This document shows positions 27,002 to 35,216 of a stretch of 48,536 nucleotides of DNA, one piece after another. The stretch spans positions 1-48,536 of the forward strand of contig JADLFO010000091.1 in the NCBI GenBank assembly GCA_020845455.1, given 5' to 3'. The first letter of the stretch is position 1, and the number at the start of each line of letters is the position of its first letter. The notes under the pieces are model-generated. The model was not told where the DNA came from. It saw nothing but the letters and a program-made list of their open reading frames with translations, and ran no database searches. The translations under genes were made by a program, and so were the position numbers. The DNA comes from Caldilineaceae bacterium (GTDB lineage Bacteria > Chloroflexota > Anaerolineae > Caldilineales > Caldilineaceae).

Positions 27002-27610
27002 ATGGAACATTTGCAGGACGAACCCCTATTCAACCTAGTATTTGATGGCATGATGCTGTCTTCTCAGGCTGCAGAGCATCTGGACGTCTGTGACGCCTGC
27101 CAACAGCGCATGGAAGAGTTGGGCCGATTGCACGAAGAACTGGCCGTTGCGCGGCGCAGCACGGTCTCACCTGCCGCGCACGCGCGCTATGTGGCGCTGT
27201 TTGCAGAGGTTGAGCAGCAGGCCCAAAGCACTGCGGCCCGGCTAGGAGCCTGGCTGTCGGCTGCCCTGACCTGGGACAGCCGATCTGCGGCGCCGGCCGC
27301 GGGGATACGCAGCGGCGCCGGAGCTGCCTACCGCCTACTCTACGCAGCGGGCGAACTCGAAGTTGAGTTGATGGTGGAGCCGGAGCGAGGGATGCGCCGC
27401 GTTGAGGGTGAAGTCATCGGTCTGGACGACAGCGGCGGTGTCGCGCTGATTGATCTGGCGCCGGTGAGTGCGGCCGGTCCGCACTGGAGTGTGCAGGGTA
27501 CATCTCAGGGGCGTTTTGGGCTGGGCCAGATTGAGCCGGGTGTTTACCGGCTGACGGTTACGCCTGTCTCCGGCGCGGTGGTCGAGATCGAGCCGCTGGA
27601 CCTTACTTAA
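27002..27610 (+). CDS. Zinc-type anti-sigma-like regulator
   Basis: This 202-residue soluble protein has an N-terminal ZAS-like zinc motif, H28xxxC32xxC35 (EHLDVCDACQQRM), typical of anti-sigma factors that sense stress through a zinc site. A helical region follows, and the C-terminal half (~100-200) is beta-rich with no recognised domain. No membrane helix is visible, so it would be a cytoplasmic partner of the sigma factor encoded just upstream. ATG 27002 is preceded by GGTGGAG at good spacing. The C-terminal domain is unlike standard anti-sigma factors and may sense or bind the CHAT protein encoded 10 bases downstream (inference). The assignment rests on the zinc motif and the gene order. 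Confidence 0.72.
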   Translation: MEHLQDEPLFNLVFDGMMLSSQAAEHLDVCDACQQRMEELGRLHEELAVARRSTVSPAAHARYVALFAEVEQQAQSTAARLGAWLSAALTWDSRSAAPAAGIRSGAGAAYRLLYAAGELEVELMVEPERGMRRVEGEVIGLDDSGGVALIDLAPVSAAGPHWSVQGTSQGRFGLGQIEPGVYRLTVTPVSGAVVEIEPLDLT

Positions 27611-27620
27611 GCCATACGTC

Positions 27621-30578
27621 ATGAGCGAGATGCTACCACCTGCCGGCGAGGCTCTAACCTCTGAACTTCTGATCCAACTCGGCGCTATGTCTCAGGAGGA
27701 TGCAGCGCAACGTCTTTCCGAGGCAGGCCTATGGAATGAAAATGGCGCGGTTGGGCTGGCGCAAGCTGCGCTGGAACAGGGAGAGGCCGCGCCGGAAATT
27801 GCTGGGCGCTGGCTGGCATTAGCTGCTTCAATTGGCGAAGCCATTCCGCTTGGCCCCGTTGTTACAGGCCAGGTTGCCTATGCCGAGGCCCGGCAGCGGG
27901 TACAGGCGGGCGATCTGGCCGAAGCCGAAGCGGCGCTTCGTTATGCACAAGCGATATGGCAAACCGCCGATGCCGGGGAGTGGTTGGCGCGCAGCGACCT
28001 GGGGCTGACACAAGTGTTGGCGATGCAGGGCCGCTATGCCGAGGCTGAGGCGGCTATTCGTCGCGCCATCGTGGCGCTGACATCTGCTGCCGGATCTGAC
28101 CCCAGCAGCCTACTGCTGCTCAGTCGCGCTCAGCGCAATTTGGCTACACTCCTGGTCTATCAAGAGCGGCACGGGGCTGCTCTTGCCGCGTATGACACAG
28201 CGGAAAACGCGCTGCACGAACTGCAAACGCAGCTTAGCGCAGACGGCCAGGATAGTCTGGCGGGCGAGTTCGCGCATGTGGCCCTGAACCGGGCCAGTGC
28301 ATTGACGTTTTTGGACAGGCCAGACGAGGCTGAGGCCGCATTAGCGGCCGCGGTGCGCAGCTTTGACCGTGCGGGGGAGCCGGTGAATCGAGCGCGCGCC
28401 CAGACCAATCTGGGCCGGCTTTTGTTACGCATGGGACGCTATGCGGCTGCGCTGGAGGCGTTTGACCAAGCTGCCGCCGTGTTGGTCGGCGACCTTCCCA
28501 GCGACGAGGAGGCCGCCCTAGACACGCTGCGCCAAGCGGATGAACTGCTGCTGGAACATGCGTTGGCTTATGTCGCGCTCAACTTGCTGCCGGAGGCGCA
28601 ACATGCGCTCGACCGCGCCGAGAGGTTGTTTCGTCGTTCACGCCAGCCCTATGAACTGGCGCAAAGCCTGTATACGCGCGGGCTGCTGGAGATCGATCGG
28701 CGCAACGATGCCGCGGCGATAACTGCCCTAGGGGAAGCCGCGCAACTCTGTGTGGAGTTGAGGAACCCCTATTGGCTCCGGCGCGTGCAGGTAGCACAAG
28801 CTGTCCTGGCCGAACGCACGGGCGATACGAACGCGGCTTGGGCACAGGTAGAGGCTTTATTGGGTGAGGGCGCCTCTACGTCTGCACAGTTATGGGATGT
28901 CGCCGGGCAGGTGGAAGCGTGGCTGCTGCGGCTTCGCCTGGCGTTGGGCCGTGCTGACCTGCCCGGCGCGCGCGCCGCTGCAGATCAGGTCGAGGCATAC
29001 CTGGGTGGGTCTTTGCCTCTAGAGTCATCCGCTCAGCCCATCTTGCCGCATTTATGGTTGCGTCTGCTCCATGCCAGGGGGCAGATCGAGCAGGTCGCAG
29101 GCAATGCGCAGGTTGCGCGGCGTCACTTTGGCGCGGCGCTTGCGCTTTTGGAACAGCAGCGGTCTAGCCTCGCTCTGGAGGAGATTCGTACTGCGTTTCT
29201 AGAGAATAAGGCTGCTCTTTATAGTGATCTTGTCTTGAGCTTGTTGGATGCGCCGTCACCCGGCGAGGATGAAGTGGACGCGGCATTCGCCGTGGTGGAG
29301 CGGGCACGTTCACGCGCGCTGCTGGAACGGCTGCTTGCCAGTGTTGATCCTCAGCCTGCAGACACAGACCCTGCGCGTGTGGCCCTGCGTCGCCAACTTC
29401 ATTGGCTGTATAACCAGTTGCTAGGTGAGAGCGATAGCCGGCGATCTACAGGGGAGATCACACGCCAAGTGCAGGCAGCCGAGGCCGCCATCCAGGAGCT
29501 GGAGAGGCGTGCGATGCTCCCACTTGCCCAGGCCGAACCAGTCCGGTTGGCCGGGCTGCAGGCCGCGCTGGCAGAGAATCAGCAAGCCCTGGTCTACTAT
29601 TACGCGGGGGATGAGGTTCTGGCCTTTGTAGTTGGGCCGCGGCGCGCCGCGGTGGTGCGGCGGTTGGCGCAGGTGGACGAAGTCGAGCATGCCCAGGCGG
29701 AGTTGCGTTTTCAGTTGGGCCGTGCCGAACTTGGCCCTGACTACCTGATGCGGCATAGCGCTCGCCTGACGCGTCAGTTGACCCAGGCTCTGGCCCAACT
29801 TTACGATCTGTTGATCGCGCCCCTGCGTGCGCATATCGAGACGGACCGCTGGTTGATTGTTCCCTATGGGGGGCTGCATCTGCTGCCTTTTCATGCACTA
29901 TGGCACGCCGGTCGCTATTTGGTGCAAGATGTAGATATTTCATATGCACCGAGCGCCAGTGTGGCGGCGTACACGTTGCCGGCTGGGCGGCGTGGCAATC
30001 TAGCGAGCTTTGCCGGAGTGGCCCCATTCGACCCGTCCATTCCCTTCGCGTCGCGTGAAGTCGAAGCGTGCGCCCATTTGTTTGAGACCGCACAGCTACA
30101 CCTGGGCGCACAGGCCGACCGCGCGTGTCTCCATGGAACCGCCGCGGCTGCCGATGTGCTGCATTTGGCTACCCATGGGCTGTTCCGTCCTGACAACTCA
30201 TTTTTTTCGGCGTTGAGGCTAGCCGATGGCTGGATCGACGTGCGTGAGATCTATCGGCTGCCGCTGACCGCGCGGCTCGTGGTACTCAGCGCCTGTGAAA
30301 GTGGGGCCGGTGAGGTGCGCGGCGGCGATGAGGTGATTGGGCTGACGCGCGGCTTCTTGGGGGCAGGCGCGGCCGGTGTAGTTGCGAGTCTGTGGAATGT
30401 ACACGATGAAAGCGCGTCGGGGCTAATGGTGGAGTTCTACCGCACGCTGCTGGACAAGAACCAGGCAGGAGCCGGCCTCGCCAGTGACCCCGCGCAGGCC
30501 ATGGCCGCTACCCAGCGTCACGCAATTGTCTCCGGTACGCACCCGTATTACTGGGCGCCCTTTGTCGTCATCGGCTGA
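27621..30578 (+). CDS. TPR-CHAT protease-like protein
   Basis: This 985-residue protein has an N-terminal two thirds built of TPR-type helical repeats, for example ALRYAQAIWQTADAGEWLA and AEAEAAIRRAIVALTSA. The CHAT (caspase HetF-associated) domain spans about residues 690-985. Catalytic residues are visible: H852 in LATHGLF and C892 in SACESGAG, followed by GLTRGFLGAGAAGVVASLW. CHAT domains are caspase-fold proteases that cleave specific partners, often coupled to sensors; TPR repeats would bind the partner or regulator. It starts 10 bases after the anti-sigma gene, and a secreted subtilase follows, so an ordered signalling cascade is plausible. Its substrate is not known. A small inverted repeat surrounds its stop codon (30571-30590). 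Confidence 0.92.
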   Translation: MSEMLPPAGEALTSELLIQLGAMSQEDAAQRLSEAGLWNENGAVGLAQAALEQGEAAPEIAGRWLALAASIGEAIPLGPVVTGQVAYAEARQRVQAGDLAEAEAALRYAQAIWQTADAGEWLARSDLGLTQVLAMQGRYAEAEAAIRRAIVALTSAAGSDPSSLLLLSRAQRNLATLLVYQERHGAALAAYDTAENALHELQTQLSADGQDSLAGEFAHVALNRASALTFLDRPDEAEAALAAAVRSFDRAGEPVNRARAQTNLGRLLLRMGRYAAALEAFDQAAAVLVGDLPSDEEAALDTLRQADELLLEHALAYVALNLLPEAQHALDRAERLFRRSRQPYELAQSLYTRGLLEIDRRNDAAAITALGEAAQLCVELRNPYWLRRVQVAQAVLAERTGDTNAAWAQVEALLGEGASTSAQLWDVAGQVEAWLLRLRLALGRADLPGARAAADQVEAYLGGSLPLESSAQPILPHLWLRLLHARGQIEQVAGNAQVARRHFGAALALLEQQRSSLALEEIRTAFLENKAALYSDLVLSLLDAPSPGEDEVDAAFAVVERARSRALLERLLASVDPQPADTDPARVALRRQLHWLYNQLLGESDSRRSTGEITRQVQAAEAAIQELERRAMLPLAQAEPVRLAGLQAALAENQQALVYYYAGDEVLAFVVGPRRAAVVRRLAQVDEVEHAQAELRFQLGRAELGPDYLMRHSARLTRQLTQALAQLYDLLIAPLRAHIETDRWLIVPYGGLHLLPFHALWHAGRYLVQDVDISYAPSASVAAYTLPAGRRGNLASFAGVAPFDPSIPFASREVEACAHLFETAQLHLGAQADRACLHGTAAAADVLHLATHGLFRPDNSFFSALRLADGWIDVREIYRLPLTARLVVLSACESGAGEVRGGDEVIGLTRGFLGAGAAGVVASLWNVHDESASGLMVEFYRTLLDKNQAGAGLASDPAQAMAATQRHAIVSGTHPYYWAPFVVIG

Positions 30579-30632
30579 TCTTGAGGCCGAGAGTTGAAGC
30601 GCCGAAATATGAAGTGGAAAGGACCCTGCGCA

Positions 30633-32243
30633 ATGAACCAGCGCGTTATCCAACCGATCTTCCGTCCGCAGGCTCTACCGGTTTTGGTCGCCATTCTGTT
30701 GTCCGCCCTGCTGTTGCTCACAGCGAGCGGGATCAGCGACAACGTGGCGGCGGTGCACGCTTCGTCCTCCATGACGCAGCGTGCGCTCCCGCAACAATAC
30801 GAGAGTAACGGCGGCTCTGGGGACGAATGGGAAGGTTGGGTGTTGGACCTACCTGCCGGCGGGCTGGCCGGCACATGGAAAGTGCTTGCGGGCGACGGCA
30901 CGACGTTGACGATCACGTCCGATGCGGCAACAGTCTTTGACCCGGTCGACCCGGCTCGATATACGACCGATGTATGGGTGGAGGTACGTGGCGTCCTCTT
31001 GGCGAATGGTACGATCCAGGCGACGGAGATTGATCTGGACGAATACGAGGACGGCGAGATCGTAGTACGCATGCAGAGCGCAGCCGATTTGGATCGACTC
31101 ATCGAGGCCGCTGAATTTGACAGCGCGGATCTGAATGTCAAGAGCACGTTGCTGGCGTCGGCCCATATCTATCTGCTGAGTACCGACGATGGCGAACCGG
31201 ACCTGGTGGATCGCATCCGCGCGGTGAAGCAGAACTATGGCGTCGTCTGGGTAGAATTAAACTATGTCCAGAGTGTGCCCGAAGATGACGGCTATAAGAC
31301 GTGGGGATGGGGTGGACCGAAAGAGCCGGCAGGCTATGGCACGCAGGATGCCTACCGGCAGGTCGGGCTGCCGCCTGTGTTGGGTTCGTATAGCGGTCAA
31401 GGCGAGACCATTTCGATCCTCGATACCGGCGTCTACAGCGCGCATGAGCAGTTTGCGGGTCGCCTGATCTGGCCTGGCCTGGATGTAATCGACGACGACA
31501 TGGCTCCGGACGACACCGGTCCTGGGTTGGCGTGGGGCCACGGCACCCATGTGGCGGGGATTGTGGCCCGGATGGCGCCCAAGGCCAAGCTCCTACCGGT
31601 GCGTGTGCTGGACAGCAGTGGTCGCGGGAACACCTTCTTGCTGGCCTATGCTATCGAGTGGGCTGTGGCGAATGGCGCGACCGTCATCAACATGAGTTTG
31701 GGAACCGAATTTGACTCTCAGATTTTGCGTGATGCGGTAGCCAACGCCGTGCAAGCGGGGGTTGTACTGGTTGCCGCGTCCGGCAACCAGGGTACGGAAC
31801 AGGTGCATTATCCTGCTGGGTATGACCGTGTGCTGGGTGTCACGTCTGTAACTTATCTGCAGGCAGAACTTCGCTTTGTGAAGTCAAGCTTTGCCAATTA
31901 TGGCGAACTGTGGGTGGACTTGGCCGCGCCGGGTGATGGTGTCATATCGGCGATGATCAACCAGCAAGGCGCCGGCTATGCTACATGGAGCGGCACATCT
32001 ATGGCCACGGCCTTTGCCGGCGGCGCGGCTGCGCTGGCGCAACAAAAGCTGCGTAAGCAAAGCAGCACGAGCGCAACACTTGTCGACCCCGTGCTCGAAT
32101 TGTTGGTGGGTAAGGGGGCCGTGATAGACGGCCAAGGCGCGGTGTGGGATCAAAAGATAGGTCGCTTGCTGGATGTCGACGCGGCGCTGCTGCCGGACCC
32201 CCGAAATTTACTGTACTTGCCGGCACTCATGCAATCGCCTTGA
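30633..32243 (+). CDS. Secreted subtilisin-like serine protease (S8)
   Basis: This 536-residue protein begins with a clear signal segment (VLVAILLSALLLLTASG). A DUF5666-like beta domain (~50-140) and a prodomain-like segment follow, then the S8 catalytic domain with Asp264 (SILDTGV), His303 (GHGTHVAG) and Ser456 (GTSMATAFAGG). All three residues are present. The start is ATG 30633, preceded by GGAAAGGA nine bases upstream; the frame is open to earlier starts at 30594 and 30609, but those precede the ribosome site. It is the last gene of the sigma/anti-sigma/CHAT row. The expected role is protein cleavage outside the membrane, perhaps of a substrate exposed by the regulatory module. Two hairpins follow its stop codon. 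Confidence 0.9.
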   Translation: MNQRVIQPIFRPQALPVLVAILLSALLLLTASGISDNVAAVHASSSMTQRALPQQYESNGGSGDEWEGWVLDLPAGGLAGTWKVLAGDGTTLTITSDAATVFDPVDPARYTTDVWVEVRGVLLANGTIQATEIDLDEYEDGEIVVRMQSAADLDRLIEAAEFDSADLNVKSTLLASAHIYLLSTDDGEPDLVDRIRAVKQNYGVVWVELNYVQSVPEDDGYKTWGWGGPKEPAGYGTQDAYRQVGLPPVLGSYSGQGETISILDTGVYSAHEQFAGRLIWPGLDVIDDDMAPDDTGPGLAWGHGTHVAGIVARMAPKAKLLPVRVLDSSGRGNTFLLAYAIEWAVANGATVINMSLGTEFDSQILRDAVANAVQAGVVLVAASGNQGTEQVHYPAGYDRVLGVTSVTYLQAELRFVKSSFANYGELWVDLAAPGDGVISAMINQQGAGYATWSGTSMATAFAGGAAALAQQKLRKQSSTSATLVDPVLELLVGKGAVIDGQGAVWDQKIGRLLDVDAALLPDPRNLLYLPALMQSP

Positions 32244-32312
32244 TGTGTACACGGCATCAATTGGATCTGTCCGCCTGGGGACAGGATGCGTGGATCGTGT
32301 CCTGTCCCCAGG
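32240..32312 (+). terminator. Two hairpins after the subtilase gene
   Basis: The first, TTGATG...CATCAA (32240-32260), encloses the TGA stop and a GTGTACAC palindrome. The second is a perfect 13-bp stem, CCTGGGGACAGGA (32274-32286) with TCCTGTCCCCAGG (32300-32312) and a 13-base loop. The following bases (TTCGCGTTTG) carry only short T-runs, so termination is likely but not classic. The rest of the 385-base gap to 32629 shows nothing I can name beyond a ribosome site. Confidence 0.55.
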
Positions 32313-32628
32313 TTCGCGTTTGCGCCGGGAGAACCTTGCGGTGTCCATCATGAGGTCCATCGCGCGTTTGATGTATTTTCGAGACCTTGTGTCTGCACTT
32401 ATAGGTAACGCGAGTTGGTCATAAGTCCTCCGTGAATTGAGGAACATCAAACGACGTGCGTATCACGAAGGAGAACGAACGGCATAAAACCTGCCACATG
32501 TAGCCTACAGCGATCTTCTCCCCTAGACCTTCTTGTGAAAGCGGAGCCGGCTGTTCGAAGTGGGCGCGTCGAGACGGAAGGCAGAATTGGGTGAAGACAC
32601 AGCATGGATGTTTGGAGAGGAAACCATA

Positions 32629-33933
32629 ATGGACGAGCCTCAGCATGGAGAGGGGCTGCGAGTTGCTTTCTACTCGCATGATACGCAGGGTTTGGGCCAC
32701 ATTCGCCGCAATCTAGCCATTGCTGCGGCCTTCGCTCAAATGGCCGATCCCCCGACCAACTTGATGATTTCCGGTACGGCAATAGCGGGCAGCTTTCAAC
32801 TGCCGTCCAAGACGGATATGCTGGCGCTGCCTGCTGTGGGCAAGGATGCTCACGGTCGCTATCACTCTTCGGGGCTGAGCCTGCCCTTGGAAAGTGTGAT
32901 CCGGTTGCGCGCCCATACCATGCGCGCTGCGCTGGAAGATTTCGCCCCCCATGTTTTGATCGTGGATAAGGTGGCCGGTGGGCTGCAGGACGAACTGCTG
33001 CCCGCACTGCGTATGCTACGCCGCCGCGGAACGCGCTGTGTCTTGGGGTTGCGCGATGTGCTGGACGATGCCCTGACGGCGCGGCGGGAATGGGCTGCCA
33101 TGCGTACCAGCGAGATGATCGATGCCTATTACGGGGCGGTCTGGATCTACGGCGACCCCAAGGTCTATAACCCCATCCAGGAGTATCAGTTGCCGCCTGC
33201 CGTTGCGGCCAAGGTGCGCTTCACAGGTTACATTGATCGAACCCGCGCGCAGACGGCCCGTGCTCGAGCGGCCGACCAGGCAGCGATTCGAGACCTTTTG
33301 CCCCGGCCTGGAACGCGGCTGGCGTTATGCATGGTGGGCGGGGGGGAGGATGGGGAACGGCTTGCCACTGCCTTTGCGCATGCCCCTCTGCCGGATGACA
33401 TGCAAGGGCTGCTCATCACGGGCCCCTATATGCCGCAAGCCGCCCAGGCCCAGCTTGATCTGCACGCGCAGCAGCGTGACGACCTAGCCGTGGTGCAGTT
33501 CTTGCCCGCGCCCGAAGCGCTTTTGCCCCATGCCGACGCTGTTATCTCGATGGGCGGCTACAACACGGTCAGCGAAATACTCGCCCATCGTAAACGCTCC
33601 TTGATTGTGCCGCGCGTAGCGCCGCGACGTGAACAGTGGGAGCGGGCGCAGCGTCTCACAGACCTGGGTGCGCTCGACATGCTGGCCCCCGAACAGGTCA
33701 ATCCTGTACGTTTGGGGGACTGGCTGGCCGCCACTCTACATGATTCGGCGCCCCTGCAGTGCGACATTGACCTAGAGGGGCTGGAACGTCTGCCGGGGCT
33801 GCTCGCCGAAGTGGCAGCGACCGCAGCGCGCCGTTCCCCTGTATATTTGCCGGGTAGCCGCCGGATCTCCGTTCTGGCGCAGCACGCGCCTGCCCAATGG
33901 CAGCCTGCGCTCTTGCACGGTACGCCGTCGTAA
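32629..33933 (+). CDS. COG4671-type glycosyltransferase
   Basis: This 434-residue protein matches the family of predicted MurG/UGT-like glycosyltransferases (COG4671). Conserved blocks are AFYSHDTQGLGHIRRN near residues 14-28, VLGLRDVLDD in the middle, and SMGGYNTVSE in the C-terminal nucleotide-sugar domain. ATG 32629 follows GGAGAGG with eight bases of spacing. The frame is open upstream from a GTG at 32560, but that stretch has no coding character. It begins a five-gene plus-strand row containing two more glycosyltransferase domains, an ABC exporter domain and two APH-fold kinases, so it probably adds a sugar to a small lipid or polyketide-like acceptor, which remains unidentified. The protein is expected to be cytoplasmic or peripheral. 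Confidence 0.86.
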   Translation: MDEPQHGEGLRVAFYSHDTQGLGHIRRNLAIAAAFAQMADPPTNLMISGTAIAGSFQLPSKTDMLALPAVGKDAHGRYHSSGLSLPLESVIRLRAHTMRAALEDFAPHVLIVDKVAGGLQDELLPALRMLRRRGTRCVLGLRDVLDDALTARREWAAMRTSEMIDAYYGAVWIYGDPKVYNPIQEYQLPPAVAAKVRFTGYIDRTRAQTARARAADQAAIRDLLPRPGTRLALCMVGGGEDGERLATAFAHAPLPDDMQGLLITGPYMPQAAQAQLDLHAQQRDDLAVVQFLPAPEALLPHADAVISMGGYNTVSEILAHRKRSLIVPRVAPRREQWERAQRLTDLGALDMLAPEQVNPVRLGDWLAATLHDSAPLQCDIDLEGLERLPGLLAEVAATAARRSPVYLPGSRRISVLAQHAPAQWQPALLHGTPS

Positions 33934-33965
33934 CGCAGTGTGAGGAGAGATAGGAGAGCTTTCGT

Positions 33966-35216
33966 ATGAATACCCAAAGCGCACAGCGCATCGGCTATGT
34001 ACTCAAGATGTACCCGCGCTTCTCCGAGACATTTATCGTCAATGAGATTTTGGCCCACGAGTCTGCCGGCACGCTGGTGCAGATTTTCTCGTTGCGCGCG
34101 CCCATCGACGGGCGCTTTCACGCCGCCTATGCCCAGGTCCAGGCGTCGGTCCACTATGTGCCACTGGAGCCTATGAAGCACACCGAGTTCTGGGCCGCGC
34201 TTCAGCATGCGACCAGCGAGTTCCCCAGCCTGTGGGAGATTCTTCAGGCCACGCCCTATCTGACGGCGCGTGATATCCTCCAGGGCCTCTGGTTGGCCCG
34301 CTTCATCCGGACAGAGCGGTTGGACTGCCTGCATGCTCACTTCGGCTCAGTGGCGACCACGGTGGCCTGGCTGGCAGGCGCGCTGACCGGCGTCCCCTAT
34401 GTCTTCACAGCCCATGCCAAGGATATCTTTCATCAGGAGGTCATCCCCGACGACCTGCGCCACAAGGTGGAACATGCGGCTGCGGTCATCACCGTCAGCG
34501 ATTTCAACGTGGACTATCTCATCCGCACCATCGGCAGTACACCGCACAAGGTGACACGCATCTATAACGGGCTTGACCTGACGCGCTTTGCGTATCTCTC
34601 ACCCGCCGAACGCCCTGCCCAGATTGTGGCTGTGGGGCGCCTGGTCGAGAAAAAGGGCTTCGACGACCTGGTTGCTGCCTGCGGCCTGCTGCGCGATGCG
34701 GGCCGGCCCATCCCATGCGCCATCATTGGCGCCGGCCCACTGGAAGACTCGCTGCGCTGCCAGGTTCAGGAACTGGGGCTAGAGGAATGGGTCACTCTAC
34801 AGGGGCCTCAGCCACAGGATGAGATCATCCGCGCTGTGCAGCAGGCTGCAGTCTTTGCAGCGCCCTGTGTGGTGGGCAGTGACGGCAACCGCGACGGCCT
34901 ACCCACGGTGCTGCTGGAAGCCATGGCGCTTGGCGCCCCTTGCGTCTCCACCGATGTGACCGGCATCCCTGAACTGGTGCATCATAACCGCACCGGGCTG
35001 ATCGTGCCGCAACGCAGCCCTGCTGACCTGGCCGCGGCCATACAGTTGCTGGTGGACGATGGGGCGCTGCGCGTGCGCTTGGCCCAAGCGGCGCGCGCCA
35101 TGATCGAAGATCAGTTTGACATCCATCGCAACACGGTCCGGATCCGCGATATCTACCGAGGGGCACAGGGCATCGAGTTCCCCGTAGAGACGGCTCTGCC
35201 CCAGGGGGTCGCCTAG
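33966..35216 (+). CDS. GT4 family glycosyltransferase
   Basis: This 416-residue retaining glycosyltransferase has a GT-B fold. The N-terminal domain starts with YVLKMYPRFSETFIVNE, typical of exopolysaccharide or colanic-acid type GT4 enzymes. The C-terminal domain shows GRLVEKKGFDDLVAA, then EAMALGAPCVSTDVTGIPELV, which contains the conserved EX7E-type donor-site segment. ATG 33966 follows a purine-rich region (GAGGAGAGATAGGAGAG). The next gene starts immediately after its stop codon, so translation of the two is probably coupled. The sugar donor and acceptor cannot be read from sequence. Confidence 0.92.
   Translation: MNTQSAQRIGYVLKMYPRFSETFIVNEILAHESAGTLVQIFSLRAPIDGRFHAAYAQVQASVHYVPLEPMKHTEFWAALQHATSEFPSLWEILQATPYLTARDILQGLWLARFIRTERLDCLHAHFGSVATTVAWLAGALTGVPYVFTAHAKDIFHQEVIPDDLRHKVEHAAAVITVSDFNVDYLIRTIGSTPHKVTRIYNGLDLTRFAYLSPAERPAQIVAVGRLVEKKGFDDLVAACGLLRDAGRPIPCAIIGAGPLEDSLRCQVQELGLEEWVTLQGPQPQDEIIRAVQQAAVFAAPCVVGSDGNRDGLPTVLLEAMALGAPCVSTDVTGIPELVHHNRTGLIVPQRSPADLAAAIQLLVDDGALRVRLAQAARAMIEDQFDIHRNTVRIRDIYRGAQGIEFPVETALPQGVA

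Noticed and set aside
32340-32628. Sigma-70 or ECF promoter for the COG4671 gene row
   Set aside because: Several TTG and TATA-like words occur, but none has a partner box at acceptable spacing, so none is annotated.
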